The notes: generated by a model from the letters alone, not told the origin. Positions 7,703 through 15,893 are shown, counted from the first letter of the stretch. The stretch: DNA of 64,000 nucleotides from Nocardioides pini (GCF_026712185.1 NZ_JAPPUX010000006.1:79424-143423); one strand, 5' to 3'. Program-made: numbers and translations.

Positions 7703-8932
7703 CTACTTGAGCTCGGCGCTCGTGAGCCCCAGCACGCGGCGGGCCACGATCAGCTGCTGGATCTGCTGGGTGCCCTCGAAGATGTCGAGGATCTTGGAGT
7801 CGCGGGCCCACTTCTCCAGCAGCTCGGACTCGCTGTAGCCGAGGGTGCCGCACAGCTGCACGCACGACAGCGTCACGTCGGACCCGACCCGTCCGGCCTT
7901 CGCCTTCGCCATCGAGGCCTCGAGCGAGTTGGGCTTGCGGTTGTCGGCCATCCACGCCGCCTGCATCATCAGCAGCTTGGCGCCCTCCCAGTCGGCCTCG
8001 AGCCGCAGGAACGTCGCCGCGGCGGCGGACTGCGACTGCGCCGGGCGGTCGTAGTCGATCACCACGCCCGCCTGCTCGAGCAGGTCGCGGGTCAGGTCGA
8101 GCGCCGCGCGGGCGCACCCCACGGCCATCGCGGCGACCAGCGGGCGGGTGTTGTCGAAGGTCGCCATCGCGCCGCCGAAGCCGGACTTCGTGTCGATCTC
8201 GGGCGAGCCGAGAAGGTCCTCCGCGGGCACGCGGCAGTCGGTGAAGGTGATGACCGCGGTGTCGGAGGCGCGGATGCCGAGCTTGTGCTCGAGCCGCTCG
8301 ACCTTCAGGCCGGGGTTGTCCTTGCGCACCAGGAAGGACTTGATCGCTGCCCGGCCGAGGTCCTTGTCGAGCGTCGCCCAGACCACCACCGAGTCGGCGC
8401 GCTCGCCGGAGGTGACGTAGATCTTCTCGCCGTTGATGACGTAGTGGTCGCCGTCCTGCACCGCCGTGGTGGTGATGTTGGCGGAGTCGGACCCGGTGCC
8501 GGGCTCGGTGATCGCCATGGCCGCCCAGGTGCCCCGGTAGCGCTCGAGCTGCTCCTCGTTGGCGACCGACGCGATCGCGGAGTTGCCCAGGCCCTGGCGG
8601 GGCATCGAGAGCAGCAGCGCGGTGTCGCCCCAGCACATCTCGGCGACGGAGAGGACGGAGGCGAGGTTGGTCCCGTTGCGGACCTTGCCGCCGCCGCCGT
8701 CAGCGCCGTCGTCGGCGGCGGTGTCACGTCGTACGCCGCCCGCGCCGGCGCCGCTCGTGGCCCCGGTCTCGGACACGCCGTCGATCAGCGCGGCGAGCAT
8801 GTCGAGCTCCTTGGGGTAGGTGTGCTCGGCGCGGTCGTACTTCCGCGAGATCGGCCGGAGCATGTTCATCGCCAGCTGGTGGGCCTGGTCGATGAGCGTC
8901 GCGTGCTTCTTGGGGGTCTCCAGGTTGATCAT
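7703..8932 (-). CDS. acyl-CoA dehydrogenase
   Basis: A 409-aa FAD flavoenzyme of the acyl-CoA dehydrogenase superfamily, acting in fatty acid or branched-chain acyl-CoA beta-oxidation. TEPGTGSDSANITTTA is the FAD/substrate-binding signature. YVTSGERADSVVVWAT and the C-terminal IFEGTQQIQQLIVARRVLG (the conserved glutamate-containing FEGT region) also fit. An Ala/Gly/Asp-rich linker at about residues 55-85 is inserted before the catalytic core and looks disordered. The ATG abuts the stop of the second dehydrogenase gene (TGATG), so the two are one operon and may act as a heteromeric pair, as seen for some actinobacterial FadE partners. Confidence 0.9.
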   Translation of the reverse strand: MINLETPKKHATLIDQAHQLAMNMLRPISRKYDRAEHTYPKELDMLAALIDGVSETGATSGAGAGGVRRDTAADDGADGGGGKVRNGTNLASVLSVAEMCWGDTALLLSMPRQGLGNSAIASVANEEQLERYRGTWAAMAITEPGTGSDSANITTTAVQDGDHYVINGEKIYVTSGERADSVVVWATLDKDLGRAAIKSFLVRKDNPGLKVERLEHKLGIRASDTAVITFTDCRVPAEDLLGSPEIDTKSGFGGAMATFDNTRPLVAAMAVGCARAALDLTRDLLEQAGVVIDYDRPAQSQSAAAATFLRLEADWEGAKLLMMQAAWMADNRKPNSLEASMAKAKAGRVGSDVTLSCVQLCGTLGYSESELLEKWARDSKILDIFEGTQQIQQLIVARRVLGLTSAELK

Positions 8933-10299
8933 CAGACGAGCACCGCACCTTCCATCACGCCGACGGCCCGCAGGTCGCGGTACCACCGTTCGACCGGGTG
9001 CTCCTTGACGAAGCCGTGCCCGCCGAGGAGCTGGACGCCGTCGAGGCCGATCCGCATCCCCTTCTCGGCGCAGAGCTGCCGGGCCAGTCCGACCTCGCGT
9101 GCGTGGTCCTGGCCGCGGGTGGCACGCGAGGCGGCCTTCCACGTGAGCAGGCGCATCGCCTGCACCTCGATGGCCATGTCGGCGACCATGAACGCCACCG
9201 ACTGGCGGTGGCTGATCGGCTCGCCGAACGCCTCGCGCTCGTTGACGTAGGGCTTCACGTAGTCGAGCACCGCCTGCCCGGTGCCGACCGCCAGGGCACA
9301 CCACGCGAGGCGCGAGAGGCGTACGCACTCGGTGTAGGCGGTGCCGTCGGTGTCGCCGAGCAGTGCGTCGGCACCGATCCGCACGCCCGTGAGGTGCAGG
9401 CGCGACATCCCGGCGGCGCGCACGCCCATCGACGGGTCGGCCTCCACCTCGAGCCCGTCGGCGCCGGACTCCACGAGGAACAGCGCCGGAGTGCCCTCGA
9501 GCATCGCCGCCACCACGAACAGCTCGGCGTCGGCTCCGCGCACGACGGCCGACTTCAGCCCGTCGAGGACGAAGCCGTCGCCGTCGCGGACCGCGGTGGT
9601 CGCGAGGTCGAAGGGGTCGAAGAGCACCGTCGGCTCGGCGATCGTCAGCGCGGCGACGGGGACGGCCCCGCTGCCGCCGGTGAACGCGGGCAGGTAGGTC
9701 TGCTGCTGGGCGTCGGTGCCCCAGAGCCCGATGGCGGTGGCGACGGCCCCGGGGGCGAGGGTGGCGACGGCGAGGCCCATGTCGCCGTGCGCGAGCGCCT
9801 CGGCCACGAGGGCCCCGGCGGTGGCCGAGCGCTCGTCCATGATCCCGCCGAGCTCCTCGGGCACGCCGAGGGTGGCGAGCCCGAGGTCCTGCGCGGCCGT
9901 GAGGACACCGGCCGGGGGCGAGCAGGCCTCGTCGGCCGCGGCGGCGGCCGGCCGCACGACCTCGGCCGCCAGGTCGCGGACCACCTCGAGGAGCATCGCC
10001 TCGTCGTCGGTGGGCGCGAGGTCGAAGACGCCACGCGACGCGGCACTCGCGGGACGGGCGCCGGGGGTGTTGCGACCGGCGCGGGCGAACGTCCGCCCGG
10101 CGGCGGTCGCCACCCGGAAGCCGTTTCGGGTGGTCGAGTAGACCGCCTGCTCGGCCCGCTTGCGCAGGCCCACCCGGTCGATGAGGTCGCTCTGCGCCAG
10201 CCGCCCGACAGCGGCGACCGCCAGGCCGATCGCGTCGCGGCTCTCCCGGGACGACAACCCGTGGCGGCCACCCGGCCGGAGGCTGCTGATGAAGGACAT
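8932..10299 (-). CDS. acyl-CoA dehydrogenase family protein (operon partner)
   Basis: A 455-aa acyl-CoA dehydrogenase-type protein with a long N-terminal extension. The dehydrogenase domain starts at about residue 90 (FDLAPTDDEAMLLEVVRDLA). VPVAALTIAEPTVLFDP occupies the FAD-binding position but lacks the usual TEPxxGSD residues. The C-terminal helical domain contains QLLGGHGFVKEHPVERWYRD, the usual G-G-x-G-[YF] region. It may therefore be the non-catalytic or specialised subunit of a heteromeric enzyme with the downstream gene. The ATG (MSFISSL) has a TTACCT -10 box 7 bases upstream, overlapped by a perfect palindrome that looks like an operator. Confidence 0.88.
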   Translation of the reverse strand: MSFISSLRPGGRHGLSSRESRDAIGLAVAAVGRLAQSDLIDRVGLRKRAEQAVYSTTRNGFRVATAAGRTFARAGRNTPGARPASAASRGVFDLAPTDDEAMLLEVVRDLAAEVVRPAAAAADEACSPPAGVLTAAQDLGLATLGVPEELGGIMDERSATAGALVAEALAHGDMGLAVATLAPGAVATAIGLWGTDAQQQTYLPAFTGGSGAVPVAALTIAEPTVLFDPFDLATTAVRDGDGFVLDGLKSAVVRGADAELFVVAAMLEGTPALFLVESGADGLEVEADPSMGVRAAGMSRLHLTGVRIGADALLGDTDGTAYTECVRLSRLAWCALAVGTGQAVLDYVKPYVNEREAFGEPISHRQSVAFMVADMAIEVQAMRLLTWKAASRATRGQDHAREVGLARQLCAEKGMRIGLDGVQLLGGHGFVKEHPVERWYRDLRAVGVMEGAVLV

Positions 10300-10306
10300 G
10301 GCCCCA

Positions 10307-10323
10307 AGGTAACTCCGAGTTAC
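10307..10323. promoter_or_regulatory. promoter with palindromic operator for the acyl-CoA dehydrogenase operon
   Basis: GTAACTC-C-GAGTTAC (10309-10323) is a perfect 7-1-7 inverted repeat. Its left part (AGGTAA, 10307-10312) is, on the minus strand, the TTACCT -10 box of the downstream gene. A repressor bound here would cover the promoter. A related TACTCGCGAGTA palindrome precedes the enoyl-CoA hydratase gene at 43165. TetR-type control of fatty acid degradation is the likely explanation but is inferred. Confidence 0.65.
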
Positions 10324-10385
10324 ACATACCGCCAGCACCCCGACGCGCTGCGGGTGGCGCCCACACGGCTGGCTAGGATCCCCGC

Positions 10386-11015
10386 ATGCCCGACGAGCAG
10401 CCGATCGACGCCCGCGCCGGCACCGGACCCGCTCCGCGGGCACCCCACGGCCCCCTGCCCGAGGGCGGGAGCATCCGCCCGATCACCCGCTGGGGCACGC
10501 CGGTGATGCACCGCCCCCAGGCCCCCGTGACGACGTACGACGACGCGCTCCGCGCGCTGGCCGCCGACATGGTGGCGACGATGTACGCCGCCGAGGGCGT
10601 CGGGCTGGCGGCGTGCCAGATCGGCGAGGACGTGGCGATGTTCGTCTTCGACTGCCCCGACGACGAGGGCGTGCGCACCGTCGGCGTGGTCTGCAACCCC
10701 GTGCTCACGCTCCCCGAGGGCAAGGACCGCCGCCTCGAGGACGACGACGAGGGCTGCCTGTCCTTCCCCGGCTCCTTCGAGCCGTGCCCCCGCCCCGACT
10801 GGGCGCGCGTCGACGGCCAGGGCCTCGACGGCGAGCCGGTCTCCTTCGAGGGCGACGGCCTGCTGGCCCGGTGCCTGCAGCACGAGACCGACCACACCCT
10901 GGGCACCGTCTTCGGCGACCGGCTCTCGGCGAAGTCCCGCAAGCGGCTGACGAAGAAGCACGACGCCGCCGCCGAGGACTACCCGCTGTCCTGGCCCGCC
11001 CACGCCACCGGCTGA
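10386..11015 (+). CDS. def: peptide deformylase
   Basis: A 209-aa zinc/iron enzyme that removes the formyl group from the N-terminal methionine of new proteins in the cytosol. All three motifs are present: GVGLAACQIG (motif 1), EGCLSFPG (motif 2, metal-binding Cys) and LQHETDHTLG (motif 3, the HExxH metal and catalytic residues). Motif 1 has Cys where Pro is usual. An N-terminal extension of about 30 residues (GTGPAPRAPHGPLPEGG) precedes the domain, and a basic C-terminal tail follows. A TAGGAT -10 box ends 6 bases before the ATG, indicating a leaderless message. A SpoU methyltransferase gene follows after 5 bases. Confidence 0.95.
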   Translation: MPDEQPIDARAGTGPAPRAPHGPLPEGGSIRPITRWGTPVMHRPQAPVTTYDDALRALAADMVATMYAAEGVGLAACQIGEDVAMFVFDCPDDEGVRTVGVVCNPVLTLPEGKDRRLEDDDEGCLSFPGSFEPCPRPDWARVDGQGLDGEPVSFEGDGLLARCLQHETDHTLGTVFGDRLSAKSRKRLTKKHDAAAEDYPLSWPAHATG

Positions 11016-11020
11016 GCGCG

Positions 11021-11815
11021 ATGGCCGAGCTGCGCATCACCCGGGAGAACGCGCGCTTCCAGCAGTGGGAGGCGCTCCTGACCAACCGCTCCAAGCGCCA
11101 CCGCAACCGCGAGTTCCTGGTGCAGGGCGTCCGCCCGATCACCCGGGCCGTGGAGGAGGGCTGGACGGTGCGCGCCCTGCTGCGCGCCGACGGCGCCGCC
11201 TCCGCGTGGTCCGACGACCTCTGGTCGACCACCGACGCCGAGCGGGTCCTGCTCTCCCCCGAGCTGCACGCGCGGCTCAGCGGTCGCGAGGAGGGTGCCG
11301 AGCTGGTCGCGGTCGTCGAGATGCCCGACGACGGCGTCGCGCGACTCGAGGAGTCGCGGCGCCCGCACGGTCCCGTCGTCGTCTTCGACCGCCCCACGAG
11401 CCCCGGCAACATCGGCACGCTCGCCCGCTCGGCCGACGCGTTCGGGGCCTCCGCGCTCGTGGTCACCGGCCACGCCGCCGATCCCTACGACCCGCAGGCC
11501 GTGCGCGCCAGCACCGGGTCGCTCTTTGCCCTGACGGTGCTGCGCGTGCCCGGTCCGGGCCCGGTCGTCGAGCACGCCCACGCGCACGGCTACCGCATCG
11601 TCGGCGCGGACGAGGACGGCACCGTCCTCGCCGACGCGGACCTCCGGGGGCGGTTGGTGGTCGTCGTCGGCAACGAGACCCACGGCCTGTCCGCCGGGTG
11701 GCGCGCGGCGTGCGACGAGGTCGTCGCGATCCCGATGGTGGGGACGGCCTCGTCCCTCAACGCGGCCGTCGCGGGCTCGATCGTGCTCCACGAGTCGCTG
11801 CGGCAGCGCGGCTGA
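11021..11815 (+). CDS. TrmH/SpoU family RNA 2'-O-methyltransferase
   Basis: A 264-aa SPOUT methyltransferase. An N-terminal substrate-binding domain (NRSKRHRNREFLVQGVRP) precedes the knotted catalytic domain: FDRPTSPGNIGTLARSADAF is motif 1 with the catalytic Asn and Arg, VVVVGNETHGLS is motif 2, and IPMVGTASSLNAAVAGSIVL is motif 3. It should methylate a ribose 2'-hydroxyl in rRNA or tRNA using SAM; the site is unknown. The gene begins 5 bases after def, so they are probably co-transcribed, linking two translation-related functions. A second, distinct family member lies nearby on the other strand. Confidence 0.9.
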   Translation: MAELRITRENARFQQWEALLTNRSKRHRNREFLVQGVRPITRAVEEGWTVRALLRADGAASAWSDDLWSTTDAERVLLSPELHARLSGREEGAELVAVVEMPDDGVARLEESRRPHGPVVVFDRPTSPGNIGTLARSADAFGASALVVTGHAADPYDPQAVRASTGSLFALTVLRVPGPGPVVEHAHAHGYRIVGADEDGTVLADADLRGRLVVVVGNETHGLSAGWRAACDEVVAIPMVGTASSLNAAVAGSIVLHESLRQRG

Positions 11816-11829
11816 GGGCGGCGTAGGAC

Positions 11830-12435
11830 ATGGAGGCAGTGCTCGACTGGGTCGTGCTCGTCATGCGCACGGTCGGCGCCCCCGGGGTCGGCCTCGCCAC
11901 CGCCCTCGAGACGGTGTTCCCGCCGGTCCCGAGCGAGCTGGTGCTGCCGCTCGCCGGCTACACCGCCAGCCAGGGCTACTACAGCGTCCTCGCCGCCGTC
12001 GCCTGGGCGACGGCCGGTTCGCTGGTGGGGGCGCTCGTCCTCTACTGGCTCGGGGCGGCCTGGGGGCTGGAGCGCATCTGCGCGCTGGCCGACCGGATCC
12101 CGCTGATGCACGCCCACGACGTCCGTCGGGCCGTCGCCTGGTTCAGCAGGCACGGACGGACGGCGGTCTTCGTCGGCCGGCTGGTGCCGGGCGTCCGCAG
12201 CCTGATCTCCATCCCCGCCGGCATCGACCGGATGCCGCTCCTGCGGTTCTGCGTCTTCACGACCGCGGGCAGCCTGGTCTGGAACGCCGCGCTGATCCTC
12301 GCCGGCTACGAGCTCGGCGAGCAGTGGCACGTCGTGGAGGGGTACGTCGGTCCCGCCAGCAACGTCGTCTACGGGCTGATCGGCGTCGCGGTGGTCGTCG
12401 TGGCCGCTCGCCGGCTGCGGCACCGGCTGTCCTGA
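11830..12435 (+). CDS. DedA family membrane protein
   Basis: A 201-aa integral membrane protein of the DedA/SNARE-associated (VTT) family. Diagnostic pieces are ETVFPPVPSELVLPLAGY (a proline-rich re-entrant loop with its Glu), GRLVPGVRSLISIPAG (conserved Arg and Pro-Gly), and terminal helices. DedA proteins act at the cytoplasmic membrane in lipid handling, including recycling of lipid carriers, and in membrane energetics. It starts 15 bases after the methyltransferase gene, suggesting a def-spoU-dedA transcript. It converges with a minus-strand gene only 4 bases away, and I see no terminator between them. Confidence 0.9.
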   Translation: MEAVLDWVVLVMRTVGAPGVGLATALETVFPPVPSELVLPLAGYTASQGYYSVLAAVAWATAGSLVGALVLYWLGAAWGLERICALADRIPLMHAHDVRRAVAWFSRHGRTAVFVGRLVPGVRSLISIPAGIDRMPLLRFCVFTTAGSLVWNAALILAGYELGEQWHVVEGYVGPASNVVYGLIGVAVVVVAARRLRHRLS

Positions 12436-12439
12436 CTCC

Positions 12440-13243
12440 TCAGCGGCGGGCGGCGGCGTAGCAGGCCACGGCGCTGGCCGCCGCGACGTTGAGGGAGTCG
12501 ATGCCGGCCGCCATCGGGATCACCGCGCGGCGGTCGGCCGACGACTCCCAGCGCGACGACAGGCCGTGGCCCTCCGAGCCCAGCACGAGCGCGAGGCGGT
12601 CGACGCCGGCGACGGCCTCCTCGATCGGGATCGAGTCGGGACCGAGCGTCAGGGCCACCGTCGTGAAGCCGCGGCGGGAGAGGTCCGGCAGCGCGTCGTA
12701 CCAGTCGGGCAGGCGGGTCCACGGCGTGGAGAACACCGCACCCATGCCGACCTTGATCGAGCGGCGGTAGAGCGGGTCCGCGCACCGCGGCGCCAGCAGC
12801 ACCGCGTCGAAGCCGAGGGCGGCGCCGGAGCGGAAGACCGCGCCGACGTTGGTGTGGTCGACCAGGTCCTCCAGCACCAGCACGGAGCGTGCGCCGGCGA
12901 GCACCTCGTCCACGGGTGGCAGCGGCCGGCGGCGCAGCGACGCCAGCGCGCCGCGGTGGACGTGGAAGCCGGTGACCTGCTCGATGAGCGCCTCGGACAG
13001 GACGTAGCAGGGCGCGGGGCTGCGCTCGAGCACGTCGGCGAGGCCGTCGAGCCACCGCGGCGCCATCAGGAACGACCGGGCGTCGTGACCGGCCTCGACC
13101 GCACGGCGTACGACCTTCTCCCCCTCGGCGAGGAACAGGCCGTGCTCGGCCTCGAGGCTCTTGCGGAGCTCGACGTCGCGCAGGTCGCGGTAGTCGGCCA
13201 GGCGCGGGTCGCCGGGGTCGTCCAGCTCGACGGGGTCAGTCAC
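12440..13243 (-). CDS. TrmH/SpoU family RNA 2'-O-methyltransferase
   Basis: A 267-aa SPOUT methyltransferase, diverged from the one at 11021-11815. VLEDLVDHTNVGAVFRSGAAL is motif 1 (Asn and Arg), ALVLGSEGHGLS is motif 2, and IPMAAGIDSLNVAAASAVACY is motif 3. The N-terminal domain has the usual FLAEGEKVVRRAVEAG. It would methylate RNA ribose using SAM; the target nucleotide is unknown. The GTG start overlaps the end of the cysG-type gene by 8 bases, so it is the second gene of a two-gene operon. This pairing has no obvious functional logic. Confidence 0.9.
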   Translation of the reverse strand: MTDPVELDDPGDPRLADYRDLRDVELRKSLEAEHGLFLAEGEKVVRRAVEAGHDARSFLMAPRWLDGLADVLERSPAPCYVLSEALIEQVTGFHVHRGALASLRRRPLPPVDEVLAGARSVLVLEDLVDHTNVGAVFRSGAALGFDAVLLAPRCADPLYRRSIKVGMGAVFSTPWTRLPDWYDALPDLSRRGFTTVALTLGPDSIPIEEAVAGVDRLALVLGSEGHGLSSRWESSADRRAVIPMAAGIDSLNVAAASAVACYAAARR

Positions 13244-14471
13244 GCCCGTAGTGTGCCGGACGCGCCACGGCCACGACCTCGCCCACCACGATGATCGCCG
13301 GCGGCACGACGCGGTGGGCGGCCAGGTCCTCGGCCAGCCGGCCGAGCGTGCTGAGGACCGTGCGCTCGGTCGGCATGGTGCCGTCGACGATGACGGCGAC
13401 GGGCGTGGCGCGATCGCGACCGCCGGCGAGCAGGACCTCCGCGATCGCGGGCGCGTTGTCGACCGCCATCAGCAGGACGAGCGTGCCCCGGAGCCCGGCG
13501 ACCGCGTCCCACGCCACCAGGGACTCGGGGTGGCCGGGCGGGAGGTGGCCGGAGATGACGGTGAACTCGTGGGCGATCCCCCGGTGCGTCACCGGGATGC
13601 CGACGCGGGCCGGGACGGCGATCGCGGAGCTCAGCCCGGGGACGACGGTGACGGGCACGTCGGCGGCCGCGCACGCCAGCAGCTCCTCGTAGCCGCGACC
13701 GAAGACGAAGTTGTCGCCTCCCTTGAAGCGCACCACCCGCTTGCCCGCCCGGGCACGGTCGACGATCACCTCGTTGATGGTCTGCTGGGAGGCCGAGCGC
13801 CCGCGCGGGAGCTTGGCCACGTCGATCAGCTCGACGTGGGGGCCGAGCTCGTCGAGCAGCTCGCGCGGCGCCAGCCGGTCCGCGACGACCACGTCGGCCG
13901 TCGCGAGGGCGTGACGAGCCGCCACGGTGACGAGCTCCGGCTCGCCCGGTCCCCCGCCCACCAGGACGACGCCCGGGCTGCGGTCGAGCGCCCCCGACGC
14001 CGTCAGGTGGCCGTCGCGCAGGGCGCTGACGATGTCGTCGCGGAGCGAGGCCGACTTCCGCGGCTCCCGGTTGCCGAGCACCCCCACCGTGACGGTGCCG
14101 TGGTGGCCCACGGCCGGGGTCCAGGCGGTGCCGCCCAGGGCGTCGTCGGCGCGGACGCAGAACGTGTGGCGGGCGTCGGCGGCGGCGACGACGCGGACGT
14201 TGACCTCGGGGTCGTCGGTCGCGGCGACGACGTACCAGGCGCCGTCGAGGTCGGTCTCGGTGAACTCGCGCAGCACGAGCGTGAGCTCGCCCTTCAGCCC
14301 CTCGAGCGCCGGCGTCACGTCGAGGCTGACCACCGTCACGTCGGCACCGGCGCCGAGCAGGCCGGAGACGCGTCGCTGCGCGACGTGCCCGCCGCCCACG
14401 ACCACGACCTTGCGACCGGTGAGCACGAGCCCCGCCAGGTAGGGATGGGGGTCGGCACCGCGCTGGGTCAT
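13236..14471 (-). CDS. cysG: sirohaem synthase: precorrin-2 dehydrogenase plus uroporphyrinogen-III C-methyltransferase
   Basis: A 411-aa two-domain enzyme. Residues about 1-165 form the NAD-binding precorrin-2 dehydrogenase/ferrochelatase half: KVVVVGGGHVAQRRV, then NVRVVAAADARHTFC. Residues about 165-405 form the SAM-dependent uroporphyrinogen-III methyltransferase: VVLVGGGPGEPELVTVAA, RFKGGDNFVFGRGYEE, VPGLSSAIAVPARVGIPVTH. It makes sirohaem from uroporphyrinogen III for sulfite or nitrite reductase. It is somewhat shorter than E. coli CysG (about 457 aa) because the first half is compact, so the ferrochelatase step may be weak or supplied elsewhere. No cobalamin riboswitch or operator is visible upstream, where it diverges from the YbhB gene with 49 bases between. 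Confidence 0.9.
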   Translation of the reverse strand: MTQRGADPHPYLAGLVLTGRKVVVVGGGHVAQRRVSGLLGAGADVTVVSLDVTPALEGLKGELTLVLREFTETDLDGAWYVVAATDDPEVNVRVVAAADARHTFCVRADDALGGTAWTPAVGHHGTVTVGVLGNREPRKSASLRDDIVSALRDGHLTASGALDRSPGVVLVGGGPGEPELVTVAARHALATADVVVADRLAPRELLDELGPHVELIDVAKLPRGRSASQQTINEVIVDRARAGKRVVRFKGGDNFVFGRGYEELLACAAADVPVTVVPGLSSAIAVPARVGIPVTHRGIAHEFTVISGHLPPGHPESLVAWDAVAGLRGTLVLLMAVDNAPAIAEVLLAGGRDRATPVAVIVDGTMPTERTVLSTLGRLAEDLAAHRVVPPAIIVVGEVVAVARPAHYGRD

Positions 14472-14520
14472 GCCCCGATTGTCCCTTTCGGGGCCGCGGG
14501 CCGGTCGCTACGTTCGAGGG

Positions 14521-15042
14521 ATGAGCATCGAGCGACCCGTGGCCCCCAATCCCTACGACTACCTGCCCGCGACCGAGTCCTTCACCGTCACGAGCACCGA
14601 CGTCACCGACGGCGCGCCCCTCAAGGACGACCAGGTGGCCGACGGCGGCAACACCTCGCCGCAGCTGAGCTGGTCGGGCGCTCCGGAGGGCACCCAGTCC
14701 TACGTGGTGACCTGCTTCGACCCGGACGCTCCCACGCCCAGCGGGTTCTGGCACTGGTGCCTGGTCGACATCCCGGCGGACGTCACCTCCCTCGACACCG
14801 GCGCCGCGTCGGGCGACCTGCCGGGCAAGGCCTTCCACGTGCGGAACGACGGCGGCGAAGCCGGCTTCATGGGGGCGGCACCGCCGCAGGGCGACCACCC
14901 GCACCGCTACTTCTTCGTCGTGCACGCGGTGAAGGACGCCTCGCTCGGCGTCGACGCGGACGCGTCCAACGCGGTGGTCTCCTTCAACCTCGCCTTCAAG
15001 ACGCTCGGCCGCGCCATCCTGCACGGCACCTACCAGCACTGA
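14521..15042 (+). CDS. YbhB/YbcL family (PEBP-like) protein
   Basis: A 173-aa phosphatidylethanolamine-binding-protein-like protein. The pocket residues are visible in CFDPDAPTPSGFWHWCLVDIP (the D-P-D-A-P and H-W segments) and PPQGDHPHRYFFVVHA. There is no signal peptide. Bacterial members have no settled function; ligand binding or effects on kinases are inferred from eukaryotic relatives. The ATG is chosen from a TACGTT box 6 bases upstream (leaderless); a longer frame adds 17 residues lying in the promoter. A strong intrinsic terminator follows 64 bases after the stop. Confidence 0.9.
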   Translation: MSIERPVAPNPYDYLPATESFTVTSTDVTDGAPLKDDQVADGGNTSPQLSWSGAPEGTQSYVVTCFDPDAPTPSGFWHWCLVDIPADVTSLDTGAASGDLPGKAFHVRNDGGEAGFMGAAPPQGDHPHRYFFVVHAVKDASLGVDADASNAVVSFNLAFKTLGRAILHGTYQH

Positions 15043-15106
15043 CCGACCACGCGGCCAGACCGGTGGCCTGACGCCCCACTGGTCACATCCGCCCCATCCG
15101 TCCCGC

Positions 15107-15154
15107 GAGACCCGTGGCTGGACCCCAGAGGTCCAGACCACGGGTCTCTTTTTT
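15107..15154 (+). terminator. intrinsic terminator after the YbhB gene
   Basis: GAGACCCGTGG-CTGGACC (15107-15124) pairs with GGTCCAG-A-CCACGGGTCTC (15130-15148), an 18-bp stem with one bulged A, followed by six T residues (15149-15154). It is the only terminator in the window with a proper T-run. Confidence 0.95.
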
Positions 15155-15368
15155 CGCGTTTCCGCCATGCAGAAACCGTCAAGCCGTTTTCATCTGTACC
15201 GACGACGGACTTGCCAAAATTTGATGAAACCTTCCGCATGAGGCGGGTATTGCCGCCGTCGGCTCGACATGAGACACATGCCCTACCTAGGGTCAACACC
15301 TGATTCCACGAGATTCCATCAAGATTCACCCGACTTCCTGATCGTGGATCTTCCCGAAGGACACCCCC
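15155..15368. other. AT-richer leader region upstream of the CAP protein gene
   Basis: These 214 bases are noticeably richer in A and T than the surroundings and contain no gene. CCGACGACGG (15199-15208) can pair with CCGCCGTCGG (15253-15262), with one mismatch. Three direct copies of GATTC(C)A start at 15302, 15312 and 15323, about one helical turn apart. I cannot place a convincing promoter or match a known riboswitch. A GAAGGA Shine-Dalgarno (15356-15361) serves the GTG at 15369. Confidence 0.5.
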
Positions 15369-15893
15369 GTGCCGCACTCCCGCCTCCTCTCCCGCCTGGC
15401 CGGCCTGGGCCTCGCCGCCGCTCTCACGGCCGGCGCCGGAGCCGCTCTTGCCGTGCCGGCCGAGGCGGTCACGTGGTCCGCGCCCCGCACCGCCTCCGTC
15501 GTCGCGGTCGATGCGGGCAGCGACCGGCTCGAGGACGCCCTCATGGTCCGGATCAACGAGGCCCGCGCCGAGCACGGCCTGCGCAAGATCTGGAACTTCG
15601 ACGTGTGCACCGACCAGCTCGCCGAGCAGTGGGGCGCCCGCATCGCCCGGACCGGGGTGCTGGAGCACCGCGACCAGCGCGAGGTGATCCGCAAGTGCGA
15701 CAACTCGTGGGCCGGGGAGACGCTCGTGCGCGGCACTGACCTGAGCCCGGACACGATGGTGTCGCTGTGGCTCGACTCCCCCAGCCACCGGGAGATCCTG
15801 CTCAGCCCGCGGGCCAGGCGGGCCGGCGTCGCCATCACGCGCGACGCCCAGGGGCGCACGATCGGCGTGGTCAACCTCGTTCGCCACGGCTGA
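15369..15893 (+). CDS. secreted CAP (SCP/PR1) domain protein
   Basis: A 174-aa exported protein. Residues 1-33 form a Sec signal peptide (basic RLLSRLAG, then LGLAAALTAGAGAALA, cleavage near AEA). The CAP domain follows: ALMVRINEARAEHGL, then LAEQWGARIARTGVLEHRD with the conserved His-Arg, then NSWAGETLVRG, and SPSHREILLSPRARRAGVAI. CAP proteins are extracellular; bacterial roles are poorly defined. The start is GTG, with GAAGGA 7 bases upstream, so unlike many genes here it has a leader. Two cysteines in the mature part could form a disulfide. A 13-bp hairpin follows the gene. Confidence 0.88.
   Translation: MPHSRLLSRLAGLGLAAALTAGAGAALAVPAEAVTWSAPRTASVVAVDAGSDRLEDALMVRINEARAEHGLRKIWNFDVCTDQLAEQWGARIARTGVLEHRDQREVIRKCDNSWAGETLVRGTDLSPDTMVSLWLDSPSHREILLSPRARRAGVAITRDAQGRTIGVVNLVRHG

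Noticed and set aside
13240..15168. 642-codon minus-strand frame covering cysG and YbhB
   Set aside because: The true cysG frame encodes both enzyme domains; this one is a shifted shadow with Arg-rich, low-complexity sequence.
15155..15368. Possible cyclic-di-AMP or other riboswitch before the secreted protein gene
   Set aside because: No conserved riboswitch core could be matched by eye, and the long-range pairing alone is weak.
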